Origin: Takakia lepidozioides
Taxonomy: Eukaryota; Streptophyta; Takakiopsida; Takakiales; Takakiaceae
NCBI GenBank assembly: GCA_030704615.1
Contig: CM060731.1
Coordinates: forward strand, 49,912,001 to 49,976,000
Direction: 5' to 3'
Length of the DNA: 64,000 nt
Shown: piece by piece, positions 41,378-53,941 of the stretch
Layout of the letters: the number at the start of each line of letters is the position of its first letter
Numbering within the stretch: the stretch's first letter is position 1
Notes under the pieces: generated by a model
What the model was told of the DNA's origin: nothing
The model's input: only the letters and a program-made list of their open reading frames with translations
Database searches by the model: none
Made by a program: the position numbers and the translations under genes

Positions 41378-42775
41378 GGTTGTGGGTGTATACGGTGTAT
41401 GTTCCATGTCACCCACCATGCTATAAAAAGGATAAATGGGTCAACCGCTTATGTATGTAATGTGTGGGTACATGGGGACTTTGGAGTCATTGGGTATCCA
41501 GTATCCACCTCCCAGTTAGAAGGGAACCTCCCACAAACACAAGGCAATGGCCCTTGGGAATGAAGTTAGTTGTGCACAAGTTAGTCACAATGTAAGTAAG
41601 TCTTGCTTGGGCAACAGTCCTCCTCCTTCTTTGAAAGAAAAGAACTGCCAAATTTCTTCACAGGGTAATGGATCAAGACTGTTGGGCGTTTGCAGTCATT
41701 TGCTCTTGCGCTGAGGGGGGGTAGTTTGTATGAAGGAACATTTCTTTATTCGACCCAGACCTAAAGTCATGTATGCAGCAGAAAAATGAGCCTGCATGGC
41801 TGCAGGACTGTCCAGACAGTACAGATTTGGCGACAGAAGTAGATCACTGCTTCGATGGATTGCAGGCCAAATCCCACATATTTTAACAGAACAGTGTCAC
41901 TTGGAACATGAGTGCCATGTGAAGTCTGACGTGCTGACGGATTGGGATGAGAGATTCTTTTGGCCTCTACTTTAGTCATATCTCGTCTTGTTTGGGGCAT
42001 CACCCAGAGAAGTCAGGGATGAACTTCAACAAAACGTTCCCACATCAGTAGTAGTTCTCATCTGTCGAATTGCCACATCAGCAACAATGGGATTCGAGGT
42101 ACCTTACCTTCCAGTATATATTCCAAGATATGGACTAACTAGCTTTTGTTTACAAGCACCACCACACTCTCTTTGAGAAGTGTCTGTATGGTTCTAGGGC
42201 AACCTGATCGACAATTCTTCTGTATGAGCTTGCACTCATACTGTACTTTTATGATACACATCGCCCTGCCCATCCTGGATTTTTTGGGCCCATGTTGGGA
42301 CAATCCCGCTGAAGGAAGGGAGTATTAAGTGTTTACAGGTTGCTTAAATGTAACTCGCTGCCAAAGATCCTGACCCTTGTATATGTATTGTAGCCGAGAT
42401 GACTAAACTGTTCGAAATACTGTACACGGCTCATAGCATGGGTGCCCACGGATACTTCATCTTGTATAAGTCCACCGTCTACCTTGAACCTGCAAAACAA
42501 GAAAAAATTAGCACCCAAAAACTACACAGGTCTCACTTTCCAAGTGCGAGCCCCGAGATTCCCTCAACGAACTATGTAAGAGGTAGCTGAAACATAGTAC
42601 TCAACATGATGCACCGCTCACTATTGACAGTATGCGAATACAAACTCAGACGTGGTGTATGCACCGAAGATAGCTCAGATTGGCTCAAAAGTGGACGTCA
42701 TGAGAACAAATCGATGCCAAAGGTATGCAAGAGAATACCGGAGTGTTCCTCGTGAACATCTTTCTGTGACAGGCA
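41378..42775. other. Intergenic, downstream of the DUF4228 gene
   Basis: I see no supported gene or repeat. The region should include the 3' untranslated part of the minus-strand gene at 42776-43279. Confidence 0.45.
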
Positions 42776-43279
42776 TCACGTCGACACTTCTTCAATGCTC
42801 GCCAATCCCGGTTGCCAAGTCATTGCCTTTTTCACTACTGGTCTGCTCTGATGCTTTTGTTTCTTCATCGAATCCCTTGCAGAGCCTTCCGATAATATCC
42901 GGCTGAAATGCTTCTGTGATATAACGAACTTGGTAGTCCCACTAGTTCTCGATCTGCTTGGCGGGGCATCCACCTGCAGCAGGGAGGAAGTCTCAGTGTC
43001 ATCTGAAGAAGAGCGACGCACTGTCTGAACGTCGGGAAGAGGGAGGAGAAAGTAGATGTCTCCAGGTCTCAGGATGCAATGAAGCGGCAAAATCTTGCCC
43101 TGTTGCATAAGCAGAAGCGCATTGGAGTGGCAGACAAAGTGATTAGGAAATCCTGCGACCAAGTCTGCAACACGGATTCTGTGATAGAAAGTAAGAACAG
43201 TTCCATCCGCTCGCAAAACTATCACAGCGTCCCTAGTCGCAACTCCCCTTCCGGCGCCGCACATAGCAGCGTTGCCCAT
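42776..43279 (-). CDS. DUF4228 / PADRE-domain protein (167 aa)
   Basis: The chosen start is the ATG at 43279-43277, giving MGNAAMCGAG. This N-terminal MGN-C pattern is characteristic of the family and is a candidate N-myristoylation/palmitoylation site, which would put the protein at a membrane. The DUF4228 (PADRE) core follows: RDAVIVLRADGTVLTFYHRI, then PNHFVCHSNALLL, and LRPGDIYFLLPLP. A disordered Ser/Arg/Lys-rich stretch leads to the C-terminal TWQPGLASIEE, matching the W-x-P-x-L-x-S-I-x-E motif typical of the family. Length is normal, there is no intron in the coding part and the frame is intact. These plant proteins respond to biotic and abiotic stress; molecular function is unknown. 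It is the only convincing intact cellular gene here. Confidence 0.87.
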   Translation of the reverse strand: MGNAAMCGAGRGVATRDAVIVLRADGTVLTFYHRIRVADLVAGFPNHFVCHSNALLLMQQGKILPLHCILRPGDIYFLLPLPDVQTVRRSSSDDTETSSLLQVDAPPSRSRTSGTTKFVISQKHFSRILSEGSARDSMKKQKHQSRPVVKKAMTWQPGLASIEEVST

Positions 43280-43790
43280 GTCAGCAAAACCCAAGCGCCT
43301 TCCCGCCCAACACCTTCACCACCTCCCAACACTCAAAGAGACCAAACGTCCACTCAGCTCCAAAGTGTGTCCACCACCTCCAAATCCACCTCACACTACT
43401 CCCACTTCAAACTCTCTCTCGTAGTCAATACAGAACGCCCTGCTGAGAGCTGAAACTGACTGCCAGACAGGAGTCAGCTCCGAACAAGCACACCCTCCAA
43501 AACCATCGCACTCAGCAGAAAACCATCGCAACTAGCTGAACAACCTAGCTCCCTCCGGATTGAAGTCTATGCCAAGACAGAACACTAAGGATCAGCTCCA
43601 ACCACGCTGCGCTGCAATCTGCAGATGAGGTCGGCGAGAAGGTCTGCGAGAAGGCGGCAGAGCATGGCAGGCAGTAATGGCACCTTTTATTCGGCTCTCC
43701 GCACGTGCCAACCACACTGGACCGGTCCGGTCCACCCCGGTGGCGGGGCGGCGCACGGCCCCGGCGGCCGCCGACTTCATCCACGATTCA
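43280..43790 (-). promoter_or_regulatory. 5' untranslated region and GC-rich upstream region of the DUF4228 gene
   Basis: Upstream of the minus-strand start is a long C/A-rich (plus strand) leader. A GC-rich, CpG-dense block lies at about 43700-43790. On the minus strand GCACGTGC (about 43703-43710) is a G-box/ABRE-type bZIP/bHLH site, and GAATAAAAGG (about 43683-43692) is a weak TATA-like element about 400 bp from the ATG. These placements are inferred from motifs only. Confidence 0.4.
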
Positions 43791-44855
43791 CTCGGTCATC
43801 CATCAATCCTTATCTATCCGTCAGAAGCTTCATCCATACCCGTTTGTCTGCCATCCATCCACGGCTTCAATCAATGGCCGGGAAACATTTTTGAAAACTT
43901 TTTTCTATTTACAGTTGGCATAATCTGCTTATGATGTATTTGTGCCACTTTGAGTTCGCAAGTGTGGAAGTGGACAGGATAATCTACAAATAGTCCAGGG
44001 CTCAAATCTTGCTAATTTATTATCTGGTGTACTCTATTTACGGGCAGGCCTCACAAGAAAAACAGATGGATGAAAACATGGGTGGATGGATGAACAAAGC
44101 AGGGTGGTGATGGATGTAGGAGGCAGGGAAGGCGCGAGGGCTGCTGCAGAGCTTTGGTGATCGCGGCTATGGAGCAGCACGCCACCGCGTTCGACCCTGT
44201 AAGGACTCTGCTCTCTCTTGTATCTCTCGCAGAATAGAAATCGCAGAACAGAAATTGAGAGGTATGGCCTCCAATGTTTACTGGGAAAAAATATTTCCGG
44301 CAGGCAATGCCGGATCATCACTGACCTCTTAGAAGCATAGTGCAATGGAAGGTAGTTATTTGTTCTTAGAATGGACAATACAGTAAACTGGAAAACTCGC
44401 AGCTTAGACAGTGATTGTTTGTGTTCATCTGTCATTTTCTCGTCTCCCCAGCTACCTGGAATCTTCACAACAGGCAATGTAGATGTGAATTGCGGCCGGT
44501 CGCGGGTTTAGGTCCTGGAGCCTGACAGGAAACTGGTTTTATGTGGGAGTGGAGTCCAAATCTTACCCAACTTTCGGGGGATTTTTTCACAAAAGAGGAA
44601 TGATGTATTGCGGTAATCGAACCTTGAACATTCTGTCATATGTGCCTCGCTAAGCCTTAGATGTTATTTGCTTCTGTCACACATATCAATCCCCATGACA
44701 GTGTCACTCCTGAGGGAGTTCGGAGGCCCTATAGTTTCAGGGAACTACGCAGGTAATGCCAAGGAGGCCAGGCCAGCCTGTTTGCACACATAGAGGCAAT
44801 TGTCTTGCCTTTCCCTCCCGCGTCTCTCTCACTGCCCTTGGTGATTGCATTGCAG

Positions 44856-45799
44856 GATATCATCCATGAAATTTTCAAGCTCGTTTGGATCGAATCTTCG
44901 AGAGGTCTGTGTTCCATTATTCTGAGGTTCTGTGCTCTTACTACGAAGGGTTTGCAGGATTTCGACCTGCGATCAGTTTTTTCCAAGTAAATGTTGCACT
45001 TCATATTATAAACTCTGCTCCCTCAGGAAGCCTGAGGGAGCAGATCGTCCAGAATGTATGCATATCATTCTCGAGAATATGTATTGCAATTTCCCGGGTG
45101 TCCTCTGACCCTCATAAGGGTGCTACACCTCACTCCTGTGGGTTACTGGGAACGCATTTTGGTCAACCCTGCTTTTTTGTTGTTACGATGTCTGGGTATT
45201 GAAAGAAATTTGGAGCTGCATCCAATTCAGGACACTAGTTTGCAACACCCCTTAGGAGCTTCTACCTATATACTTTCCCTTTCTGTCAGTTTTTTGAAGT
45301 CCGCATTTCTTTCTGGCAGAACCGTCAAAGGAAGACTCCGAGGACATTGACGGTGAGGTAGGGTTGATTGTGCCCTTGAGAGATTCTTTTCAATTCTTTT
45401 GTACATATATGTTCACAACTAGCTAGAGTAACCTCAACAATGGGATGCCAGTGGGTGTGGGTAGGCTATGGAACTTTCATACTGAGACTGGTCAATGGCT
45501 ACAGACTAAGGCATCCAGTGTCATAAGACATAGCTACATCAATCCCGAAGCCAATTGACTCCCCAAGCAGCCTGTGTCATGATGAAATCATTGTGTAAAG
45601 GTCTCACCCCTTGTGTACATTTGCATCAGGCACATTTATTACTTTCCGTCCATTGGCCCTCTCTCTGGAGTCTGCTGTTCATCTCGGGACGCTCTTGCTT
45701 TCCTCTAATCCTGCTCAGAATAGCCCTGCTGTCTAAGCAACCCTGTTGTACCACAGGCTGGAGCTGGTGGAGCTTCCAAGAAGAGTCGTGCTACCCGTG
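44856..45799 (+). other. Possible small exons of an unidentified gene
   Basis: Three short open pieces have good splice borders: one starting at 44856 after TTGCATTGCAG (DIIHEIFKLVWIESS), 45320-45357 (CTGGCAG| ... |GTAGGG; PSKEDSEDIDGE) and 45757-45799 (CCACAG| ... |GTAAGT; AGAGGASKKSRATRG). The last two join in phase 0. The first faintly recalls the LVxxxFxxxWFEE segment of cohesin loader SCC2/NIPBL. This is weak; the pieces may be unrelated or remnants. Confidence 0.22.
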
Positions 45800-47164
45800 G
45801 TAAGTTTGCTGGTCCTGAAAATTTGCTACCTGTGAGTGGTGCTGCAAAGGCCCACAACCACACTGTTGCTCTGTTAAACATGCTGCACACCAGGAGATCA
45901 TGTGGTCCCAATTGCTTATTGGTGGTTTTGTACATAGCTGTAAATATGTAGATCATAAAAGGTTATCAGTGTGCATCCCAAAGTGCGCTACCTTGCTCAG
46001 TCATCAAGTGAATAGTGCCTTGTTGAACTTTTCTGCAGCCTTACTTTGGTCACATTGTGTGTGTGGCTGTTGGCTGCAGCAAATGCAAATGCGTTGAACC
46101 TTAGCTGTGGACTTCTCCGCCTTTTTGTTTGCGGTAAGTTGACATTCTCACCTTTCAAGTACTGAATTCTCCCATGGAGGTTGTGTCATCTTTTTTTGGA
46201 AGGGAAGGGAGCAAATAGGGACTTTGTAAATTGGACAAATCTGATAGTATTACAGTGCTTTTAAAGATTTCATGCCAACACAGTCAACTAGTGTACCAAC
46301 AAAAAGACTTAAAATGCCACAAAATTTCTAAAGAGACCTTATGCAGCTGCTCACCAAAGCGCCCCCCCCACCTCGCTGCTGCCCCAAGTTTTTCTTTTAA
46401 TTGCTCACTCTGGACTCTCATGGTGGGGTTGAAAGACACTGTTCTAGACTTCGGGAATTTGGTAACCACAACTCCACATTATCCAATCTAATCACAGTAA
46501 CATCAAAGATAATGAGTTATATGAACTTCACTGAATAGTAAACTTGGAGGTGATAGAGGCAGTGCAGAGGGCCGCATTTCTCGCTGAAGCTGAAGGGTTG
46601 AAGAAGATCGAGGGTTCTCACTTGGAGAGGATCCTACCGCAACTGCTACTCGATTTCTAGGGTGGTGATGGTAGGAGGGTTACATACTTCGAGACTTGGA
46701 GCATGTAGGCGAACTAAAATACTCTTCAACTTCTTACGAGATTGTTCCCTTGGAAGATGGGCGCCTTCTTATGTTGTGAACTGAGGACCTTTGTTGCCTG
46801 TTCAATCTTCCCTATACACTAAACCCACTGCGGGTATGTAGTGGCCTATGTGGGAACAAGGATGCATTCCTTAGTGGGTAGAAAGTAGAAAGACCGAAGT
46901 GCCACTAGATTTAGGGCAATATGCTTGTCCAGGATATATGTTCACCTCTCAGAAAAGCTATGACTGCCTATTGCAGATGGCTACATTGAGTTTAAATCAA
47001 TGGACCACAGAAACATCCACAAATTGAAGGCGAAATTCAATTTAGCTATCAAAGTTATTCGTTAAGTCCAGGGGATGCACAGTGAGTTCGGCTAGTTTGG
47101 TCAAAAGATAGGGTGAACAGGTGGCAGCGGGCCCACACAATACAAGCGAGATAAAGAGGGGGCC
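45800..47164. other. Intergenic, no recognised gene
   Basis: Open frames here are short and domain-free. There is a C-rich run (GCGCCCCCCCCACC) near 46361. Nothing else is supported. Confidence 0.45.
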
Positions 47165-49393
47165 AAACTCAAAATACCCTGTGGGCTTCTGTCAATGGGT
47201 GATAATCCTCCTAAGAGGGGCCAGCTGCCGTGTTCTCATCAATGGTTACCTCTCTAAGCCATTCCAACTGCAAAGATCGGTCAGGCAGGGGTGTCCACTG
47301 GCCCCCTTCCTCTTTCTCCATAAAACGCAACTCTGGAGGCAGGTCAAAGACTCAATGTTCATGGACGATACCTTTCTTCTATTGGAAGCCACCCCATCTA
47401 CACTGGCTGCAGTAGAAACCACACTGCTTCAATTTTGTGGGGTTTCAGGGTTCAAAATCAATTGGTCCAAGACTAAAGCACTCCTGGTGGGGGATACATC
47501 TAGATCTGCTATTGGCATCGTGCCTACCTGGGGGGGCCGCCTTGGGCTGGTCTGGTTGCGTGAAGGTGAAACAACCACCCTGCTGGGCCATATCTTTGGT
47601 ATTAACCTTACCGAAGACTAGTGCTTTGGCCCAATAATCCAGAGGCTCAAGAAGCAGATGACATATTGGGGCTCTCGATTCCTTTCCATCACTGGAAGGG
47701 CGCTTACTGTGAACCAGATCCTTCAAGCAGGAATCTGGTTCTTTGCGGCAGCTTGGGGCCAAACTCTAAGACTCTCAATGAAGTAAAAAGAATTGTCAGG
47801 AACTTCATCTGGGGAGCAAACTCATCTAAGAAAAACATGAGACCCCAAGTCTCTTGGCACCAAATATGTCTCCCCAAAAAACAGGGGGGCCTAGGGGTTC
47901 TAGATCCTGAAACTCAGATCCAAGCCTTACTTGGTAAATGGCTTCCAAGATATGTGGGACCTGAAGGTGGCTGGTGGAAACTCATGGTTGCAGCTTCCAT
48001 CTCCGAATCCTCACCTATGCAAAGCACTGCCTGGGCGCCTTCATCCCGTTGGATACTGCAAGGCTTTAACCACAAAGCTCTAGGCTCCCCACTTTGGAAC
48101 TCTATTTGGAAGGCCTGGAACTACTTCAGACCCCTCCTGAGGAAACAGGAGCCAGCTTCTTTTCACGAGGTTTTGAGACAACACCTTTTCCTTAACTCCA
48201 ACAATCCATCCTGAGAGGAAAAAGAACAGGCCAGAAGATGGGCAGGTTGGGATTCAAGAGGAGTCTCCATGGTCAAAAATCTCTGGGATAATACACCCCT
48301 ATCCCTCCAACAAGCGCTGGGTTCCAGACGCCTTCAATCAGGCATAACTGATATCATACAATCCCTTCCGGATTCGTGGAAGCTTATTCTTGCAGGCGGC
48401 CCTGGCCCACATTCTCCCCACCGTTGGGTTCTCTCTAACTTCCAGAACCTGCATGTCCTCTACCTCACAGCCTCATCAGGGTTACAGGTGTCTGGTTATC
48501 AATTCCAAGCTGACAATTTCTCTGGTCTGCTCTCTCTTTCCTCCCAGCAGATAGTTTCTCTACCCTCTGCCTCTTGCTCACCAGCCCGGATCTGCCACTG
48601 GTCTGACCCATCCAAACAATTCAACCCTCAAGCTCCTATGGGCTCCCCCATCATTCCATGGCTGCAACAAAGTTCTTTTGCTCTTATTGAAGGGTCTCAG
48701 ATTTCCACTCTGCAAATTGACCCGGCAGAATGGAACTGGCTCTTCAAAGATGAACTCCTACCCTTCTTTGCATACACGGCCAAGAGAGCGTACAGGGCCC
48801 TATTGGGGGCTACTCCCATGTATGCCAAATGGAATAATAAATGGGGGCACGAAAATTTTGCTGATGAGAACTGGAAGTGTATTTGGGCTTTAATATGGGA
48901 GAAATCAAAATCAGCCAAGATTAGCGCTTTCCTTTGGCAGGTGGCCAACCGAGTCCTCAAAGTAGGCCAATTTCTCAACTTTGCAAAGGCTATTCTATGC
49001 CAATGCTGCTCGATAGGTACCATCGAAACCTTGGAGCACTGCCTCATCTACTGCAAAGCTCCCACTGCCATCTGGCCGCTAGTGAGGGACTTCTACAGGA
49101 ATTGGGACCTCTTGCCAGACTCCCCGGTGCAAATCTTGCTTAACTATGATCAAGCACAAAAATCTGAGGCTTCCTCATGCCCGGTCTTTGAGACCCTAAG
49201 GGCCTCCACTCTCTGGAATTTATGGAAATGTCGGTGTGCATGGGCCCTCAACAATGAAAACTCATCTCCTACAGCCCTTCTCTCTCTGGACTTCTTTGAC
49301 CTTACAATAGCGGCTAAGAAGGTATGGGCTTCATTGTGTGCAGAGGCTATCATGAAGCCGCAGCATCAGCCAGCCCTCCTCCATGCCTTCTGA
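47165..49393 (+). pseudogene. LINE reverse transcriptase (L1-type) remnant
   Basis: It has RVLINGYLSKPFQLQRSVRQGCPLAPFLF-type sequence (split here: RVLINGYLSK, then RSVRQGCPLAPFLF), an internal deletion, and then MFMDDTFLLLEA (FMDD in place of the usual FADD). Downstream, GFKINWSKTKAL is typical of plant L1. A second piece (47621-48214) has VRNFIWGANSSKK and WHQICLPKKQGGLGV. The third piece (48269-49393) holds the zf-RVT domain (SAKISAFLWQVANRVL, then CQCCSIGTIETLEHCLIYC). Frames change at about 47621 and 48215, and the N-terminal half of RT and the endonuclease are missing. It is non-functional. Confidence 0.82.
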
Positions 49394-50016
49394 ACAACAT
49401 GGGGGAAGCATGGGGTCATTTGTAGCTGCGATTATGATCTCACCTGTGTTTGGGCAGACTCCGTTCCACACTCTTGGCAGGGACTCAGATCCGAGCTCTT
49501 CAGCTTCCCCTGAGTTTGAATGATCCGATGTCAATTGGAAGCACATCAGGTCCACATCCTCGGCCAAGCTTTGCTTTCATAGATAGAATGTCTTCAGTGC
49601 TTAGCTAGGGCCCATCGATACCTTCCACTTGTGCTTCTCTTGGGCTGTCCTGCCTCTCTCGCCACCCCCCATCGCCGGCCCTCTCATCTTCTCTCATCTA
49701 CTCTCTTTCGGTCTTGACACCATAAGCATCTTCTTTCTGGATCAAAACCATGTAATTTTCATGATATGCCAGTTTATTGGTAGGATTCCTCTCGCTGTGA
49801 GAGAGAGGTTATTTTCAGGGGTCTGTTACATACCTAGTAATGCGTTCACTGTTCGAGAGTTATCCAGCACGGCAAACCGTGAGATCAGCCTTATGGCAGC
49901 CTTTGGGCACTTAAAGGGTTTAATTTTTTCCCTTCAATAATCTTATCAATAAAAGCACTATCAGGGCCTCGCCCCCTGTTCGGTGAAGGGAAAAAAAAAA
50001 AAAAAAAAAAAAAAAA
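47165..50016 (+). mobile_element. 5'-truncated L1-type LINE with A26 tail
   Basis: The coding part begins inside the RT domain and continues to the RNase H/zf-RVT region. A 600-bp 3' non-coding part follows, with AATAAAA at about 49949 and a run of 26 A at 49991-50016. The short CCAAACT occurs just before the start (about 47163) and after the tail (about 50018), a possible but weak target duplication. Confidence 0.7.
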
Positions 50017-51330
50017 CCCAAACTTGTTTGATCCCGTCTTCCTCCGCGCGGCCCTGCTCAACGTGGATGAGCTTGACTTGGGGCCCACGCTCCCACCCTT
50101 CCCACATTTCCAACTGGCACAAAGTCAGGCCACTTTGTTCCTCTATCGTGCCCAGTTTACTGGAGTCCCTGCCAATTTTAAACTGCCCACCAAAGCCGCA
50201 TGTGGGGATGGATCAGAGGGTCAAAGAGGCCAAGGACTTAACGGATAACTTTATTTTCACTGTTTTAAAAATAATAATAAAATGAGTGAACCCCAATATT
50301 TTTATTGATTGGGGGAAAAAGAAAACCCCAGAGGGCCATAAAGCATACACACCTTACGGTGAGACCTTCCTAAAGTCCAAAATATTTTTCTTTGAGTTGT
50401 TCCACGTATTTTGTTCTCCCTGAAAGCCAACAATACCAACAACTCAATGTTCCATGATTGTTTATGTAGATGCACGCACAGGGGCCTTTACACCATGGAT
50501 CAAGAGCAAGGAACAATGGGACCAGATTGAAAGCATTTTTGTCTGCAAATAGCTAATGTTTCATTCTGAGCCAGATCAAACGACTATGAACTAAAATAAT
50601 ATGGAAAGAACCAGGCGCGATGTCGCGCTCCGCGTTTTGCGGTGAGTACGATAGAGACTTAGCCGTTTGGCCTCCTGCTCTCTCATATACTTTGGTCTAT
50701 TCTTCTTCCCAGTGGTCTTCCTTTTTCCTTCCACTGCTCTCTCTCTAGGGCTTATCATTGTACTTTCTACATCTCTCTAAGCTCTCTTCATTGTTAGCTG
50801 TGGTTGTCATCTGAGACGGGTTACTAGCTGTCTTTATGATGATTTTTTACTCTTCTCGGTGGCTCTCTCCCATGCTCGTCATTCGATGCTAATGCGACAC
50901 TTTTCAATGTCTCTAGCGTGAGGTTTAATGTGTTTGGCGGGAGTTCTCGTCTCTTCCCCCCTCAGCCGTGCTCTATGTGTTCAGTCACTTACACCTTGTC
51001 AGCAGTGCTTCATTTGCCATCCCTCCTTCCTTGCACTCTTGATGCCATTGTCTCTCTTCACTCTCAGTCGGCTTGCAATCCTCCTTTCGCTCTCTCTACT
51101 CATTCTTCGTTGGTTCTCTTCCCTATCTATTTCCATGGCGTATGTTACTACTGCTACCAATGGACATGGCTTCAGAGGAGACAACAGAGGGGACAACAGA
51201 AGGCACGCCAGAGCTAGAAACTAGAAACCATGAAGAAGACCTTCCTCAGGTCTGGGCCTGCTGGGTGTTAGCCCCAGGCCCCCGCTCTCCCCTGCCATGG
51301 CTCCCATGGTTTGGAGTGAAAATGCAGCAT
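50017..51330. other. Intergenic; degenerate LINE-like sequence possible
   Basis: A short frame at 50024-50248 has no recognised domain. ATTTTTATTGATTGGGGGAAAAAG (split: ATTTTTATTG, ATTGGGGGAAAAAG) near 50298 resembles, in reverse orientation, the 3' end of the adjacent LINE. From 50640 the sequence is T/C-rich and may be the 5' non-coding part of the LINE ORF1 remnant that follows. Confidence 0.35.
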
Positions 51331-52230
51331 TAGTCGACGAGTCTCAGCCTGTTCTCCAGCTCGATATGGGCATCGTGAAAGAACACTCTCAATTGCTCGC
51401 GGAGCAAATGATGTTTATTCATTTCCCAGGAAGAATTCGTGATAGGATTTTTGCTAGGAAGTGGGCCCTATAGCACCTTGGTGCGGATGGAGGACTCACT
51501 TCCCACTTCTGCGTCGCCCTTGGGAGAGGCTTCTACTCTATAATGTTCAGTTCTCAAGAACATGTTGGTAAAGCTTTGAGTTTCAATGTCAGTCTCTCAA
51601 AATGTCGAGTCTACATCTTCCCCTGGTCGCCGAAATGGGGCCACCGTGGGGGGGGGCATTACTTGCAAGCCTAGAGTGTTGGCCCTTCCCTTCCTTTCTG
51701 GGATCTATCTCCGTTCGCTACCGGAGATCGGAGATCGGAGCTCACTTTGGTGCTTTCATTGGAGTTATGAAAGTGTTTGAGCATCTTGAGGAGGATGTTA
51801 TCACTTATGACAATGAAATGTTGGCCTATGAAGCTCACAAGGATGTTGGGGTGCCACAGTTGGTAATGATGATAGAAGATAGAAGACTCCAGCCATAGCC
51901 GGCGCAACTAAGAGCCACTTTGCCTTGCGGCTACTGCCCCTTTTTGGGGGTGTGCCCTATGATTGGTAGTGATGATGCCAAAAGCAACTCCCATTTGCCT
52001 ACTATTGAAAATTTGTTTGTCTCTGTTAAGGTGTAGGAGGTTATTCTTGCAGTGATTTGCTTTCATTGCCATGCAGAGGGCCACGTAAAGGCATATTGCG
52101 TTGTGCTATTGAAGGCCAACGCTAACTCTGTTTGTTCCACTGATGAAGCAGGTGGGCGGGATTTCAGGGTCCAGAAGCGGGTTGACGAGCCCTGGATGCG
52201 CGCGGTCAAGGTGACAACATACTAGCTAGG
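51330..52230 (+). pseudogene. LINE ORF1-like remnant with CCHC zinc knuckle
   Basis: Translation in pieces gives RIRDRIFARKWAL, then FCVALGRGFYSIMFSS, in the style of the DUF4283-type nucleic-acid-binding region of plant L1 ORF1. At about 52060-52101 lies CFHCHAEGHVKAYC, a C-x2-C-x4-H-x4-C knuckle. Stops and frameshifts interrupt it. It lies beyond the A26 tail, so it belongs to a separate insertion. Confidence 0.5.
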
Positions 52231-53940
52231 AGGGGTCGAGGTGTGTAGCGGAATGGGTTGGGCTCAAGGAACCGCCCACCCGACTGTGGTTAGTGCAGGG
52301 GTCCGTGGTAATGCTAATGGCGGGAATCCTCAAACAATTCTAATCCTACCAGCAAAGAGAATACAATTTCTAGTTCACAGGGCGAGGTTGCGTTTCTAGT
52401 TCCTACAGTCTTTTTATGTGTTTTTAATTTTTTTAATTGCCCTCCAAGTCTTTGTTTATTACTAAATCCTACTAGCCTAAATCCCATAGCCGCTTATAGC
52501 CGGGACTTGCCTTCGTCCCTTCACAAAGCACCTACCGGGTTTAGGGAGGAAGGGAAACCTTCCCTTCCTCAAGGCCCCTCCGATTCCTGGGTGGTTGAAT
52601 TCAAGCATCTCTCAGGATGGGCCAACACTCCTTCCGAACTTCCCAAATCTAGGGGCCGAAGAGTCTAAATCGATTCAAAGCTATACGCCGATTCTCCTAT
52701 TTCCTTCCCAACAAATGACCTCAAATAAATAAATAAATGGAAAAATAATAAAAATGATCACTGGGCAGAGAATCTGCTCCAGATCCCATGGATCCAGGAA
52801 TTACCTGCAGGGGCCACGGGGAATGCCTTGAGAATGCACCTGATCGTTGGGAACCCCGGGAACCTGTTCCCGCATGGGGGGGGGCCACCGCCCCTGCCTG
52901 ACGGATGAAAACAACAAAGGCGGATGAAATCGCAGTTCATCCGCCAGCCAAAACGTGCGTGGCACTGCCGCGACCTACCCTGCCTGGTGGGCCCAACCGA
53001 TTCTTCCTCTAGTCTCTTATATGATATAAATAAATAAGGGAGCAAGATCGTTTTCCTTCCTTAGAATAAGTCATCCCCTACCTCTCTCTCTTTCACTGTT
53101 CACTACCTGTAGCCTAACAACTAGGATAGAGTAGTTTGTACCCAAAACCTCTTTGCCGCTGTCTCGGCGTGTAGCTCGGGGTTCGGGGCTCCTCACTCTC
53201 AGAGACCCGATCCAAAAGAGAGGCCACTCTCTAAGCTATCTCCTCCCAGACTCTCGGATTTTTCCTACCATTAGATCTGTTGATACAAAAAAAATCAAAG
53301 CTAAGGGGCTATCCCCAATAAACAATAGAGAAGGGTTAAAAAAAAACCCTTAAACAACCCCCCCCACGGGGGCGTCCGTTGGGTAAAAGCTCCCTGGACG
53401 CGTGGCGGAGCCCGCTTAGGCGCGGCCGCACGTGCAGGTTACCCAACAGTCCGTCCAGTGTATGTCTGCTACGCCGTCCAGTGGTCCGCCACCAATCGCG
53501 GCCGAGCTTGGCAGACAAATGTGGCCGCCCCAACAGCACACTGTAGCTAGCAAACTGTCGTAGCCTTGGCAACACTAGGTAGTGGTGCTCTCCCCAATTG
53601 CATAGTAACCTCCACCTCGGTAAAAGTCGGGCGAGAATTAGGTGCCATGGATGGCGTCGACACTGTCTCCGCCAATGTGAATGATTGAGGCAGCCTAGCC
53701 TGACGGCTTGCCTCCCCATGCTGTGGATCCAACTCCACCTCCGCTCCTCGTGGCTCAGGAACTCGTGTTGCTCCTCGAGTCACGGCTGCAACAGACTCCA
53801 CCTGCACTAGTGGTAGTGCTGCCCCGCACATGAATCCCATGGGGGGTGCTATTCCGTGAGCCCGGAGGCGTGAGCCTGTGAGCCCAGGAGCCCGTGAGCC
53901 CAGCACAGGCTCACGCCACATCAGTATGCATACAAGGCCT
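52231..53940. other. Intergenic; doubtful minus-strand open frames
   Basis: AT-rich sequence gives way to a GC-rich part (53380-53920). Overlapping minus-strand frames at 53336-53719 and 53547-53921 include SVLLGRPHLS, which could be the end of a retropepsin region, but the evidence is too thin for a call. A CGTGAGCCC-type short tandem lies at about 53856-53915. Confidence 0.3.
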
Positions 53941-53941
53941 G

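Noticed and set aside
42776-43294. Upstream start of the DUF4228 protein at 43294
   Set aside because: That codon is TTG; the ATG at 43279 gives the family-typical MGN-C N-terminus.
53336-53921. Minus-strand frames as a retroelement protease/RT gene
   Set aside because: Only a short LLGRP-like string is suggestive; no catalytic DSG/DTG or RT block is visible.
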